This document shows, piece after piece, positions 30,886 through 40,057 of a stretch of 64,000 nt of DNA. The notes beneath the pieces are model-generated. The model searched no databases and was not told the DNA's origin. It saw only the letters and a list, made by a program, of their open reading frames with translations. The position numbers were made by a program, and so were the translations under genes. This DNA is from Picocystis sp. L7 (lineage: Eukaryota > Chlorophyta > Picocystophyceae > Picocystales > Picocystaceae), in contig QXJR01000022.1 of NCBI GenBank assembly GCA_020975725.1, positions 434,001-498,000 of the forward strand, read 5' to 3'. The first letter of the stretch is position 1. Each line of letters starts with the position of its first letter.

Positions 30886-31002
30886 AGTTAAGAGCCACCT
30901 TTGAAAGTTGGTTGGAAAAGAGTTAAGGAGGTTGAGCTGGAGTGTGCTGTAAATGTGGTAAATGACTTCATCTTTTCAACAGCTGCATCTGCTATCCTTG
31001 AA

Positions 31003-33354
31003 CTACTTGTGAATCTCCGTACATGGCCTCCGCCTTTTTTGCTGTGGTCTCCCCTTGCCACGTACCGATGGAGGGTTTAACATTTGGCATGCTCCTTGCG
31101 CATGGATTGGAACGTTAGGGGGTGACCCAAGCGATGAGTGTTTTTCTACTATGGTGGCGGCAAGTTTGTCAAGTTCCCTTAGTACGATATCGGTAGTGCT
31201 TGCATCATTCACACATGATGCCAGCTCACATACATATTTGGCCTTTTGTTGGATTGCTACATAAACTTGTTCTTTTGTTTGCAATTCTTTCTCTCTAATG
31301 GCCAATAACTCAACATTTGGAGCATTGCTTGTTGAGTAAAAGTCTTTATATGCATTCAATGTTCGTTGGTTGCATTCAAGCTTCCAATTTTCATTGAATT
31401 CATCACCTTTGAATGAGAAGATTTGCTTGTGAATATAGAGAGCCAACATATGCCTACAAGGCAAGCCCATGTTTAAGCTATATTGGCATGAACATCTCCC
31501 AAGGGAAGTTGAGCGGCTGTCCAATCTTGATGATATTCCTAGCTCCGCATCCAAAGAATTGGTAGTTTCAATGGTTTGCTCAGTAGCTTCATTAGCACCC
31601 TCCATACGGACACTATTTGGCTCGTTGTGAGTTGAATTTGTACGAATTCTTTGAACATGATATTGTTCACTTGCCATCCCACCTTCTTTACTCACAAGGT
31701 AATATTGTGCTTGGTTTAGTTGCCCGCTCAGATGACGCCATGCAAATGGAGTGATGAAATCAGCCGCACTATCAAGAAGAGGTGAATGCAAAATCTGGCT
31801 AGCTTGAAATAGTCTCCCATGTAGAACACGCATATAATTTTCACTCATTTTCTCATTGGCGTATTCTGACAACTTGTTCAACAAGTGAGTTAACGAACTC
31901 CGAGAGGAAAGAAACCCCTTGATGGCAGCGTGTATAGATTCTGACCGTTGAGTGGAATGAGCCCCTTGAGTGAAATGTTGCCAAGTCCATCTACTAGCCC
32001 ATTGTCTCCTTTTTGCATACATCATATCTAAGTACCTTGTTGCTTTTTGTGTCGTCGTCCACTTTTTAGAAGGCATACTTGAAGAGCCCATTGATTTGTC
32101 GTTTGCTTGGTATGTCCCTTCATCGAGTGGGGCCTCTACTTGGGACGTTTTCCAATCATTGTGATCTTCGAAAGATGTACCTTTGGCACTTTTTCCACCC
32201 TTGTTGGCCCTCTCTGCTACAACCTTCGAAACAAGCTCCTTGAGCTGTTCAAAATCTCTCTCAAATGATTCGATTGACCGGGCATCCGAGTCCATTGCTA
32301 TCTCCCAGAACAACTTGCGAAATGTGGACCATGAATTCCCAAGAATCGGCTTCAAGTTCTTCACCACGTTTTGTGCAAAGTGCCATAGGCATAGCAAATG
32401 AGTTACTTCCGGCCATGTACTCTTCAATGCATATGCCATCGCTTGGTCACCATCTGTCAATACCACACGGGGTGCATGACTATTTGAAGCATCCTCGAGG
32501 GATTTGAAAACCCACTCAAAATCTTCAACGGTCTCTTGCACGAGCAAAGAGCAAGCAACAATGACCGTCATCCCATTGGCATTAGTTGTACAAAAACACC
32601 CAAGCTTCATCCCATGTCTATTCGTGGCATGACTAGTATCATAAAGAAGAACCCGCGAACTCGAAGCTTTGATCCACGCCTCTTTACCTTCCTCGAGGGT
32701 GAAGAATGCCCTCGACAATCTTCCTTCATTATCGCAATGAATGTTCCACGACTTGCTATCATGACGGTTGCGAAGTAGATTTAGAAAGTCACTACAATCT
32801 CTTGCTTTTTCCCCCAAAGAAGGTGCCAACTTGTTACAAACATCCTTGTATGTCCACATTGGTGTTTCTCCTTTGTCTTTCATCATTTGTTGTAAGCTCA
32901 CATGTATATCTCGCATCCGCATACCCGATCGTAACAAGGATTGCCCATAATCCAATACTTCATTGGGAATGGTCCGTTCCGCGGGTATTACCCGCAATTC
33001 ACCCGCATGATCCTCCTTGAACAATTCATGGTTGTGAACTAGGGAAATAAAACGTTTCAAGTACCATTTGCCATCACGTTCCTCAACGATGAACCCATAG
33101 GGACAACCATTACATTGAGTTGTTGTTCGCCGTATATGGGCTTGAGAGGGGCGGTTGCCACTTCTGCGACACAAGATTTTCTTCCTTTGTCCAGATTTTT
33201 TTGTAGCCGGTATCGACCCACCAAACCGAACCCACGATTTACCATCTTCACACAAACTTAAAAATGTGTTCACTTCACACAAAGCCCCCTCAGCCGTACA
33301 CCAAGGGCCCTGTGGGAAGCCAACAGGCCCAATATGGAGTAAACTTTGCTCCAT
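31003..33354 (-). CDS. MULE transposase with FAR1-type zinc domain, DDE core and SWIM finger
   Basis: 783 residues from the ATG outside the array; the same frame opens 39 codons earlier at 33471 inside the right array. Residues about 60-112 form a FAR1/WRKY-GCM1-like zinc domain (CRRSGN, TQCNGCPYGF, LVHNHELF). The MULE catalytic core follows: D239 in VLLYDTSHATN, D301 in VVLTDGDQAMAYAL with CLWHFAQN just after, and E472 in STQRSESIHAAIKGF. An insert of about 170 residues, partly low-complexity, separates the second Asp from the Glu. Residues about 621-642 form a SWIM zinc finger, CSCQYSLNMGLPCRHMLALY. The C-terminus is basic (KGRPQQKRRR). No stop or frameshift is seen, so it may be functional. 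FAR1-type domains are shared with plant FHY3/FAR1 factors, which descend from such transposases. Confidence 0.9.
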   Translation of the reverse strand: MEQSLLHIGPVGFPQGPWCTAEGALCEVNTFLSLCEDGKSWVRFGGSIPATKKSGQRKKILCRRSGNRPSQAHIRRTTTQCNGCPYGFIVEERDGKWYLKRFISLVHNHELFKEDHAGELRVIPAERTIPNEVLDYGQSLLRSGMRMRDIHVSLQQMMKDKGETPMWTYKDVCNKLAPSLGEKARDCSDFLNLLRNRHDSKSWNIHCDNEGRLSRAFFTLEEGKEAWIKASSSRVLLYDTSHATNRHGMKLGCFCTTNANGMTVIVACSLLVQETVEDFEWVFKSLEDASNSHAPRVVLTDGDQAMAYALKSTWPEVTHLLCLWHFAQNVVKNLKPILGNSWSTFRKLFWEIAMDSDARSIESFERDFEQLKELVSKVVAERANKGGKSAKGTSFEDHNDWKTSQVEAPLDEGTYQANDKSMGSSSMPSKKWTTTQKATRYLDMMYAKRRQWASRWTWQHFTQGAHSTQRSESIHAAIKGFLSSRSSLTHLLNKLSEYANEKMSENYMRVLHGRLFQASQILHSPLLDSAADFITPFAWRHLSGQLNQAQYYLVSKEGGMASEQYHVQRIRTNSTHNEPNSVRMEGANEATEQTIETTNSLDAELGISSRLDSRSTSLGRCSCQYSLNMGLPCRHMLALYIHKQIFSFKGDEFNENWKLECNQRTLNAYKDFYSTSNAPNVELLAIREKELQTKEQVYVAIQQKAKYVCELASCVNDASTTDIVLRELDKLAATIVEKHSSLGSPPNVPIHAQGACQMLNPPSVRGKGRPQQKRRRPCTEIHK

Positions 33355-33389
33355 GTGCTGAATGGGACCCAAGAGATCTGCCTCAATTA

Positions 33390-33942
33390 CCGTCACCTGC
33401 TGTCCTGGATGCCTCCAAAGCAGCCCACCTGGCTGTCCGATGCCGTCACCTGCTGTCCTGGAAGCCTCCAAAGCAGCCCACCTGGCTGTCCGATGCCGTC
33501 ACCTGCTGTCCTGGATGCCTCCAAAGCAGCCCACCTGGCTGTCCGATGCCGTCACCTGCTGTCCTGGAAGCCTCCAAAGCAGCCCACCTGGCTGTCCGAT
33601 GCCGTCACCTGCTGTCCTGGATGCCTCCAAAGCAGCCCACCTGGCTGTCCGATGCCGTCACCTGCTGTCCTGGAAGCCTCCAAAGCAGCCCACCTGGCTG
33701 TCCGATGCCGTCACCTGCTGTCCTGGATGCCTCCAAAGCAGCCCACCTGGCTGTCCGATGCCGTCACCTGCTGTCCTGGATGCCTCCAAAGCAGCCCACC
33801 TGGCTGTCCGATGCCGTCACCTGCTGTCCTGGATGCCTCCAAAGCAGCCCACCTGGCTGTCCGATGCCGTCACCTGCTGTCCTGGATGCCTCCAAAGCAG
33901 CCCACCTGGCTGTCCGATGCCGTCACCTGCTGTCCTGGATGT
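33390..33942. repeat. 53-bp tandem array in the right arm (11 units, innermost partial)
   Basis: Inverted copy of the left array. The landmark TGTCCTGGA recurs at 33401 and every 53 bases to 33931. From the outer end the order is: diverged first unit, A, A, A, A, T, A, T, A, T, A. It is two inner units shorter than the left array and differs in one unit type. Confidence 0.95.
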
Positions 33943-34449
33943 CGCAAATGCAGCCCGCAACAACACCCACGGTCGGCGCCTGCTGTCTTTTCGGTTGCTG
34001 GTGGCGGGTGTGAACAGGCTGCCGAGACGTGTTGATCGACGTGCGTCTTCTTTTTTCCGGCTGTGTTCGCGTTCTTTCGCGGTGGTCTGTGGCGGGAAAG
34101 TCGTCGGAAATGGCTCAGCAAGTCGATCAATGTATGAGTCCTTTGGTTGTTTTGGCTTAGTCGTTTCCTTGTCCTCCGGTGAGACCCAAGGGTGCCCCCC
34201 CTTCGCCTCACAATGGAGCGGGAATCGCTCTGCGGCAGTTGCCGCTTTCGAGACAGGCGATCGATGAATCGGTGAATCGTTCAAGCGAATATTTCGAAGA
34301 CACGAGGAGGAATCCTTGTTCCTCTGCATGTTTTTGTTCAAAAGTGTATATTTACTCCTCGCTGTTTGGTTCGAATGGAACGGACGGTGGTTGATCCCGC
34401 AGAGGAAAAAACTGGCTAATTTGTAGCCTGGCTACAAATAGATAAACCG
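33390..34449 (-). repeat. Right terminal inverted repeat of the MULE
   Basis: Inverted copy of the left arm: array 33390-33942, then 507 bp of unique sequence to 34449. The terminal hairpin recurs at 34419-34439. Confidence 0.88.
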
Positions 34450-34459
34450 GGGGTTCGGG
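34450..34459. repeat. Right target-site duplication of the MULE
   Basis: GGGGTTCGGG immediately after the right end, identical to 29687-29696. Confidence 0.85.
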
Positions 34460-34798
34460 TGGTGCCCAGGCTTCCTCCTGGGACCCATCCAGGCACGTGG
34501 CCAGGGGACGAATGGGGGGGGGACAGGCCATGTCCTGTTGTTCTTCCCCACGCTTCGCGGATCACGCGACACCTGGGAGAGAGAGAGACAGAAGGAGAGG
34601 AAGAAGCGAACCCCGACTCGTGCGAAACCTCGAAGGAGATCCACGAGCCACGTCCGATCGCCCAAACCGATCCACCACCGCGTGTCGAACGCCATTCCAT
34701 CCCCTTCTTTCGCCGCTCCCACGCGAAAGGCGCGCACGTGGCGAGACGGGAGGGGGAACGGGAGACCGGACGTCGCGTGGGACGCAAGCAAGAGATCC
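34460..34798. promoter_or_regulatory. Upstream region of the ZC3HC1-like gene
   Basis: 339 bp between the transposon and the chosen ATG. No GATATC or GTTAAC box is present. The downstream frame is open back to 34538 but without recognisable similarity. Confidence 0.35.
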
Positions 34799-35914
34799 AT
34801 GGAGGTCGTGGAAGAAGCCAAGAGGCACATGGCGAGGTGGAGCGGCCGGACGCAGGATCCACCAGGAGACGCAAGCGCACGTGGACCTGGGAGCGAAAGG
34901 GAAAGCTACCTGGCGCGCCTGAGGAGCTACAAAGCGTCCAAGTGGTCGGCGTGGAAACACGAGGCGCGTCCCACCAGATGCGCCGCGAGAGGATGGAGGT
35001 GCGTCGGCGTCGGAAGGCTGCGCTGCGACGACTGCGCCGCCACGCTGCGAGACGACGGAGAAGGAGACGTGGCCGCCAAAGGACGGATCCAAGCGCACGC
35101 CGATGGCTGTCGGTGGAGGAAACGAAGCGTGGAAGAATCGAATCCGCCTGGACCACGGGCAGGAGAGGAACCCGATGCCTTGGAGAGGTGGGAAGAGCGC
35201 GTGGAAACGCTCCGAAAGCTGCCTTGGTTGCCGGACCTGCACGTGCCGACGTCCTACGAAGCGATCGTGGGAACGCGAGCGAGAGACAAGGACGATGGAA
35301 GGAGGAAAGCGCACGTCCTGTCCACCTTCGGATGGTGCGTGCGACACCTGCGTCGATCCGTGGTGTCGAACGGATCGCCGAAGGCGCGTCCACGCGTCCT
35401 GGAAGCTTGCGAAACCGCTCCGTCGACACAGGCGCCGGCGTCCTCGTGGACCTTGTACTGTCGCGAATGCGGCGCAGAAGTGGGAGCGTGGAGGCTCGCG
35501 AACGGATCGGAAGGACGCGAAAGGGAAGCCACGCCCAACCCGTCCGCACGTGGAAGGCGTCGTGCGACGCGTCCCACCATCGCCGGCGGACGACTGGGCG
35601 CACGAGTGGGCGAATCGGATCCTCCAAAGGCGACGGAGGGTGCGCCCGTCACTTCGGGACTCGATTCGGAGGTCCATGACGTGGTCCGAGCCCATCGATA
35701 CTACTGCGAGTGGATCCAAGGGCGAACGAACCAAGAGCAGTGCGGTTGGCAAGTCCTGGCCGAGAAAGTGTACGGGAACGAAAGGGAAAAGGACTTCCGT
35801 GGGGAGCGCGGAGACGATACCGAACCAGAGGTCGTCGGGAAGAGGAAACGGGAATCGGATCCCCAAGAGTCCCTGGCCAAGGTCAAACGCGTGCTCCGCG
35901 GAAGAAGGCAGTGA
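34799..35914 (+). CDS. C3HC zinc finger protein, ZC3HC1/NIPA-like (nuclear basket)
   Basis: 371 residues. ZC3HC1/NIPA and yeast Pml39 bind the TPR nuclear basket; plant homologues are nuclear pore proteins. The first BIL/C3HC module begins RESYLARLRSYKASKWSAWK, then CAARGWRCVGVGRLRCDDC, and closes with the H-x-x-x-C of IQAHADGCRWR. The second, Rsm1-like module has LYCRECGAEVGAWRL and is closed by HRYYCEWIQ. Both zinc sites therefore look complete. The C-terminus is basic and Lys/Arg-rich (GKRKRESD). ATG 34799 is chosen because the zinc module begins 40 residues later; earlier in-frame ATGs exist to 34538. Its promoter was probably shared with BRR2 before the MULE insertion. Confidence 0.8.
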   Translation: MEVVEEAKRHMARWSGRTQDPPGDASARGPGSERESYLARLRSYKASKWSAWKHEARPTRCAARGWRCVGVGRLRCDDCAATLRDDGEGDVAAKGRIQAHADGCRWRKRSVEESNPPGPRAGEEPDALERWEERVETLRKLPWLPDLHVPTSYEAIVGTRARDKDDGRRKAHVLSTFGWCVRHLRRSVVSNGSPKARPRVLEACETAPSTQAPASSWTLYCRECGAEVGAWRLANGSEGREREATPNPSARGRRRATRPTIAGGRLGARVGESDPPKATEGAPVTSGLDSEVHDVVRAHRYYCEWIQGRTNQEQCGWQVLAEKVYGNEREKDFRGERGDDTEPEVVGKRKRESDPQESLAKVKRVLRGRRQ

Positions 35915-36066
35915 TCTGGATTCGTTCCGAAACGAAAGTCGGCCGACCCAGGATGGTCCGTGCCCATCATGGGGCGTTCGTGGACCGAACGCCCCGGGAG
36001 AAAAACTGGTGCTGCGAACATAAGGATGGGCAAGTTCATTCTAGACACGAATAATTGACATACAGG

Positions 36067-37815
36067 TTAAGGCATCTCTTCGGAAGAGGCAGGGACCGGA
36101 GTGGCCGATCGACGATAGGAGGACAGCTCCTCTTCCAGCCTTTCGATTTCCGACCTCAATTCGTCTTGCTCTTCGTTCCATGCGACCTTCATCTCCGCAA
36201 GCTCTCGCTCAGCACGCATCCGACGCATCTTCTCGTTCCTTGCTTCTGTCACCGCTTCTTCGTTCGTGTAGCTGGAGGCACGCAGCTTTTCGATCTCGGC
36301 CTGCAAAGCAGCGATCTTACCGTCGTCCTTCCCTTGCAGCTCCTCCACCAGTTGCTCGCGGTCGTAGCGTTCTGCCTCCAATGCTTCCAGTGCAGCCTGG
36401 AGTTCCTCCTTCATGGCTTCAAACTCCTCTACCGAAACCTGCAACTCGTGCTCGGTGGATTGTGAACCATACTGGCCGTTCGCTACCCTGGAAGACTCAA
36501 GAAGAATGGGCTGATCCTCGTCCTGCCTTTCTTCAGCCGCTGGACGCGCATGAAGCGTCTGTGACTTATCGGCAACTTGCAACATATCTGCAAAATTGTC
36601 CTCGAATCCAAACTCCTCGCTTGGCTGCGCACCATCGTCTTGGACCTGCGTTGGAAAAGGGCTGAATGTAGGTCTGGAGGCGATGGATGGCGGGGGAGGT
36701 ATGGCTTCGCCAAACGAAGGCTGCGCATTGCCAGACCCTTGGACGAAAGAAAGAACTTGGTCGCCAGCGGCTGCTGCAGGATGACTAGCAGCAGATGCAT
36801 CCTCCTGTGGAAACTGCGGATTCGCAGGCGCGGAACCTGGAGCATCCGCTGCGTAGAAATCGGCGAAAAGGTCCAAGCTATTGAGCTGTGCTATTCCGGG
36901 GTCCTCCCCGATGGCAAAGGAAGAGCCACCTCCTTGGGGTATGCTCGCGCTGTCTGAAGCAACGGAGGATGTTTCGTGCTTTCCGTACTCCTGGTCCGAG
37001 GGACGGAAGTGAGGCAGGCGCACGGAAGCTGGTACTTTAGCCTTGGCCAGGACCGACGGATCCGACAAGTTTCTTACCCCTTGCTGTGCAAAAGATAAGA
37101 GACGCAGGGCAAAATCAAAGGACCGTCGATCCAACCACCCTCGTTCAACAGGGTCGGCTATTTGCCAAATCTGAAAGAGGATGTCTCTGTCCAGTCCTGA
37201 ACGCTCGAAGAAGAAAGCGGCTTCCTCCCCCGATGCTTCGCCATCTCTGTCAATGTCCGCTTCCTGGAACCATTGGGCAAAGGCTTGGGCTTCCTCTTCT
37301 ACTGTCGGGAGCGAGGTGCTTCGCCCCCTGGCTTCCCTCGGTTCATCTTGCAGCCAATCGTCATTCCTACCCTGCTGAAGGCCTTGTTGTGAGCGCAGGT
37401 CCAGGCGAAGAACAGGCATCTGCACTGTCCCTCTCAAACGGACGGAAAGGTCTGCTTCTCGTTGCACTGGGCTCCCGTCTCGCGAGGTAAATCGTCCGAA
37501 GTCCAGCAGCTCCTTCCCCAGTGTGACCAAGTTCCCATCTCGGTCCACGGCTCTCACCTTGATGGTGAATTCCTTTTTCTTGAAACCGGTAGCGGACTTG
37601 GTGAACGGGTGAACTTGGCTTTGAAAGACTAGGACGGCAGGTTTCTGGCTCCACTGGATAGGTTTCCCACTCTGAAAAGGATCGCTGCTGTGGGTGGTGG
37701 CTTTCACTTTTCCATTCCTCGAGATTTCCACCACGCAACGCGTCCCTTGCCTGAGCGGTGCACCGTCGATGCGTTGCACGCGTATTTCATACGTCACGGC
37801 TCGAGAATCGCCCAT
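36067..37815 (-). CDS. NT-C2 domain plus EH domain protein with coiled-coil tail
   Basis: 582 residues with an unusual domain order. Residues about 1-145 resemble the NT-C2 (EEIG1/EHBP1 N-terminal) membrane-binding domain: YEIRVQRIDG, RCVVEISRNGK, WSQKPAVLVFQSQVH, KKKEFTIKVRAVDRDGN and LGKELLDFGRF. Residues about 175-245 are an EH domain: AQWFQEADIDRDGEASGEEA is a canonical calcium-type EF loop, followed by SGLDRDILFQIWQIAD and RRSFDFALRLL. A disordered Pro/Ser/Gln-rich middle includes DPF- and FADF-like short motifs. Residues about 455-575 are a long heptad coiled coil. EH domains bind NPF peptides in endocytosis and recycling, so a role in vesicle traffic at a membrane is inferred. The joint presence of these domains is what is odd; both are clear in the sequence. 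Confidence 0.72.
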   Translation of the reverse strand: MGDSRAVTYEIRVQRIDGAPLRQGTRCVVEISRNGKVKATTHSSDPFQSGKPIQWSQKPAVLVFQSQVHPFTKSATGFKKKEFTIKVRAVDRDGNLVTLGKELLDFGRFTSRDGSPVQREADLSVRLRGTVQMPVLRLDLRSQQGLQQGRNDDWLQDEPREARGRSTSLPTVEEEAQAFAQWFQEADIDRDGEASGEEAAFFFERSGLDRDILFQIWQIADPVERGWLDRRSFDFALRLLSFAQQGVRNLSDPSVLAKAKVPASVRLPHFRPSDQEYGKHETSSVASDSASIPQGGGSSFAIGEDPGIAQLNSLDLFADFYAADAPGSAPANPQFPQEDASAASHPAAAAGDQVLSFVQGSGNAQPSFGEAIPPPPSIASRPTFSPFPTQVQDDGAQPSEEFGFEDNFADMLQVADKSQTLHARPAAEERQDEDQPILLESSRVANGQYGSQSTEHELQVSVEEFEAMKEELQAALEALEAERYDREQLVEELQGKDDGKIAALQAEIEKLRASSYTNEEAVTEARNEKMRRMRAERELAEMKVAWNEEQDELRSEIERLEEELSSYRRSATPVPASSEEMP

Positions 37816-38834
37816 TTCGCCTCCTCTTTTGCTCCAAGCGACTCGCCACCAGCCCTACTCCGCCGTCGTGCTCGGCTCCCACGTGCGGCTTTCCTGCCTT
37901 CGAGGCGCCTCGATCGCCTCCCTCTGGACGGCAGGGTCCACGTGGAACCTTTCGGCAGACCCAGGAGCGCCCGGAAAAGGCCTTCCGTTCACGCGAGACG
38001 CGACGGCGCGTGCGCGAAAGCACGCGACGTCGAAGTTTGGTCGCGAAATGGAACATGCGCCGAGGTCGAGGCGACACGAGGCGACGAAGGGGTCCTCGTT
38101 CGTATACGCCACCGATGGGGACGATCGGACCGCAGTTCGAGGGGTAGATGGTCCCACATCTGTCGATCACCGCAGAGGAACCCCAGCCATGCCCCGAATG
38201 ATCTCGATCAAAGATATCGATAGATCCGGGTCGTATCGATCGGAAGACGAGGATCGGGCGTCGCTTCCCGCCAAGTTGGCCCCTCCTTGGAAAGGGAACC
38301 TTCGTCGGGTCAATCTCCCTTTCGTACCAGATAAGTTCCGGGTTCAAATGGGTCCTGGATCCCTTTCGATGATCGACGAGGCGTGGACCGATCTGTCGGA
38401 TTCGTCGCTCGTCGACTTGCGTCGAGCTTCCCAGCGCGCGACCTGCCGAGCGCAAGCCCTCGAGACACGTCGAGGGTCCACTCCAGAATCTCTGCTTCGT
38501 AGGAAACGACGCGTCCGAACATCTTCATGCACCGGCCGTGGATTCGAATCGCAGGAAAGGAGACCGAGGTGGGCGAGGATTCGTCTCGACGCCCACAGAC
38601 ACGATTAACCACCGCACAGAAACTTCGTAAAATACGAAGCGGAGCGCGTAAGGATGCGTGCGAAGGGTTCCTTGTCAAGCACTCCCAATCAAAGTTTAAT
38701 TACCTAGTGAGATCTGTCGCAGCGTTGCACGATGCTGGCAAATCTTGAAGTGCAGCCCAGCGAAGTGGAATCGGGAAAGTCTATCTGGCCTTCGGAGCAC
38801 ATGAAAAAGGCTGGAAAAAGGACAATCGGTCAAC
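37816..38834. other. Intergenic region of 1.0 kb, promoter side of the NT-C2/EH gene
   Basis: No gene recognised; long frames on both strands are Arg-rich shadows. It contains ATCTCGATCAAAGATATCGATA at 38201-38222, about 390 bp from the NT-C2/EH start, and ends in the SMT 3' UTR (AT-richer from about 38600). Confidence 0.4.
38201..38222. promoter_or_regulatory. GATATC-type promoter element
   Basis: ATCTCGATC and AGATATCGATA in tandem; same vocabulary as the elements upstream of SMT, ArgRS and others. Confidence 0.4.
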
Positions 38835-39950
38835 CTACTCGGGTTTCTTCAAAAGGAGGAGATGCATAGGCGTGAAGATTCTGCTAGCTCCCCCCTCTGT
38901 CAGCGTGATGGCAGTGTCAACCAACATGTCATGCACTTCTACCGTACCCTTTGGTGCTATGCGTAAGAAAGTCAAGATCGTCACAAGTATGCTGTTGATC
39001 TTGTACTGAAACTTGTTCATCTTCAAGCGGTCCCACCAAGGCAGAGCAGGCGGGTCAGACAAGTCGATGCTTTCCAAGATCTCAAATCCTGCCGATTTCG
39101 CTGCCTCTTCACACTCCTGGTATGTGCGCATGTTGGGCAGGGCATTCGCATAGTTGATGTCCTCAATGCACTTGACATGGACGGGGTTGCTGGAATCATA
39201 AGCTTTGGTAGTTGCCCACTCGTAAGTGGCAAACGAAGCTCCGGGCTTGAGGACGCGGAACACCTCCTTGTAGACCGCATCCAACTTGGGCGCGTGGCAA
39301 GTAGCTTCGCAGGCAAATGCAGCATCGAAGGACTCGTTCCCGAACGGCATCTCCATGAAGTTTCCCTGCACGACATCTGTGATTTCTTGCAGTCCCATGT
39401 TTTTATTGTGCAGCTTTGCCCGTTGAACTTGATACGCATTGATGGTGATGCCGGTCACGTGTGCCCTGCTCGTGGCTGCAACAGTCCTCATGGGACCACC
39501 AACACCACATCCGACGTCCAGACACTTCATTCCCGGCTTCAGTCTGAGAAGTGCTCCCAGGCGCGTCTCGTGAGCGATTTCCGACACGGGCCATGTCTTT
39601 CCGAACAGCTTCGGAGAGAAGTGGAAGCTCTGTCCCCAACCCCATTCATAGATGTCGGTGACGAGGTTGTAGAAGGTGGACACTAGCCCAGGAACCTCTT
39701 GGTCATCGGCAACCGCCTGCGCTTCGGGTTTCCCTTGTTCCTTCATTTGAAACTTGCTGTCGTAATTCGTGAACTCACTGTGCACCTTGTCCTTGTCAAT
39801 GTCTCCTGCCTTGAGGGAAGAACCCTGGGCACGCAACCAGATCCCGGTCGCCGTGACCGCCACCGTGGTGGCTGCGGCGGCCGCAGCCAGACCTGGACGC
39901 TCTGAGATCGCGTCCATCGCCGCTTGGGCGTGCTTCAACGCCAAATCCAT
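38835..39950 (-). CDS. SMT1: Sterol C24-methyltransferase (SMT)
   Basis: 371 residues. SMT adds a methyl group from SAM to C24 of cycloartenol or a related sterol in the ER, the committed step to ergosterol- or phytosterol-type side chains. Seen: sterol region YNLVTDIYEWGWGQSFHFSP, SAM motif I CLDVGCGVGGPMRTVA, VTGITINAYQVQRAKLHN, GNFMEMPFGNESFDAAFACEATCHAP, and RVLKPGASFATYEWATT. The C-terminal domain ends with ALPWWDRLKM and GGASRIFTPMHLLLLKK. The N-terminus carries a helix and an Ala-rich span AAAAAATTVAVTATGIWL that can anchor it in the ER. The ATG is chosen because the upstream frame (to 40163) has no similarity and contains the promoter element at 40045-40057. Confidence 0.93.
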   Translation of the reverse strand: MDLALKHAQAAMDAISERPGLAAAAAATTVAVTATGIWLRAQGSSLKAGDIDKDKVHSEFTNYDSKFQMKEQGKPEAQAVADDQEVPGLVSTFYNLVTDIYEWGWGQSFHFSPKLFGKTWPVSEIAHETRLGALLRLKPGMKCLDVGCGVGGPMRTVAATSRAHVTGITINAYQVQRAKLHNKNMGLQEITDVVQGNFMEMPFGNESFDAAFACEATCHAPKLDAVYKEVFRVLKPGASFATYEWATTKAYDSSNPVHVKCIEDINYANALPNMRTYQECEEAAKSAGFEILESIDLSDPPALPWWDRLKMNKFQYKINSILVTILTFLRIAPKGTVEVHDMLVDTAITLTEGGASRIFTPMHLLLLKKPE

Positions 39951-40044
39951 GGCAGCTGGTTTGGCGGCTTGCCGTTCCAATGGTCCACAACGTTCGCTAG
40001 ACGCACCTCGACCCCACGTCCCTGGCCTGTGATCTCCTCTCAAA

Positions 40045-40057
40045 CGAGATATCGATG
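40045..40057. promoter_or_regulatory. GATATC-type promoter element upstream of SMT
   Basis: CGAGATATCGATG, about 100 bp upstream of the SMT start, in the 301-bp spacer to the LRR gene. Confidence 0.5.

Larger units (their letters stand above)
29697..34449. mobile_element. Mutator-like DNA transposon (MULE), complete-looking, 4753 bp
   Basis: A cut-and-paste DNA transposon bounded by a perfect 10-bp target-site duplication. Both ends start CGGTTTATCTATTTGTAGCC when read inwards. The outer 507 bp of each arm (29697-30203 and 33943-34449) appear identical as inverted repeats, followed in each arm by a 53-bp tandem array. Between the arrays is a single minus-strand transposase frame without visible damage. 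The near-identity of the arms and the perfect duplication point to a recent insertion. It sits in the former shared upstream region of BRR2 and the ZC3HC1-like gene. The transposase part is clearly more AT-rich than the host genes, with different codon use. MULEs usually make 8-11 bp duplications, which fits. Confidence 0.93.

Noticed and set aside
29879-30898. Long repetitive open frames (200-340 codons) in the 53-bp arrays
   Set aside because: The unit is stop-free in all frames on one strand, so three overlapping frames are open at once; a repeat effect and not evidence of a secreted repeat protein.
31003-33471. Host FAR1/FHY3-type transcription factor instead of a transposase
   Set aside because: The gene is enclosed by inverted repeats and a target-site duplication and keeps all catalytic residues, which favours an active transposase.
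34179-34394. Identical 71-codon frames in both MULE arms
   Set aside because: They exist twice only because the arms are inverted copies; no family resemblance or separate signal of coding.
37694-38608. 304-codon plus-strand frame upstream of the NT-C2/EH gene
   Set aside because: Overlaps the start of that gene in antisense, crosses a promoter element and lacks similarity.
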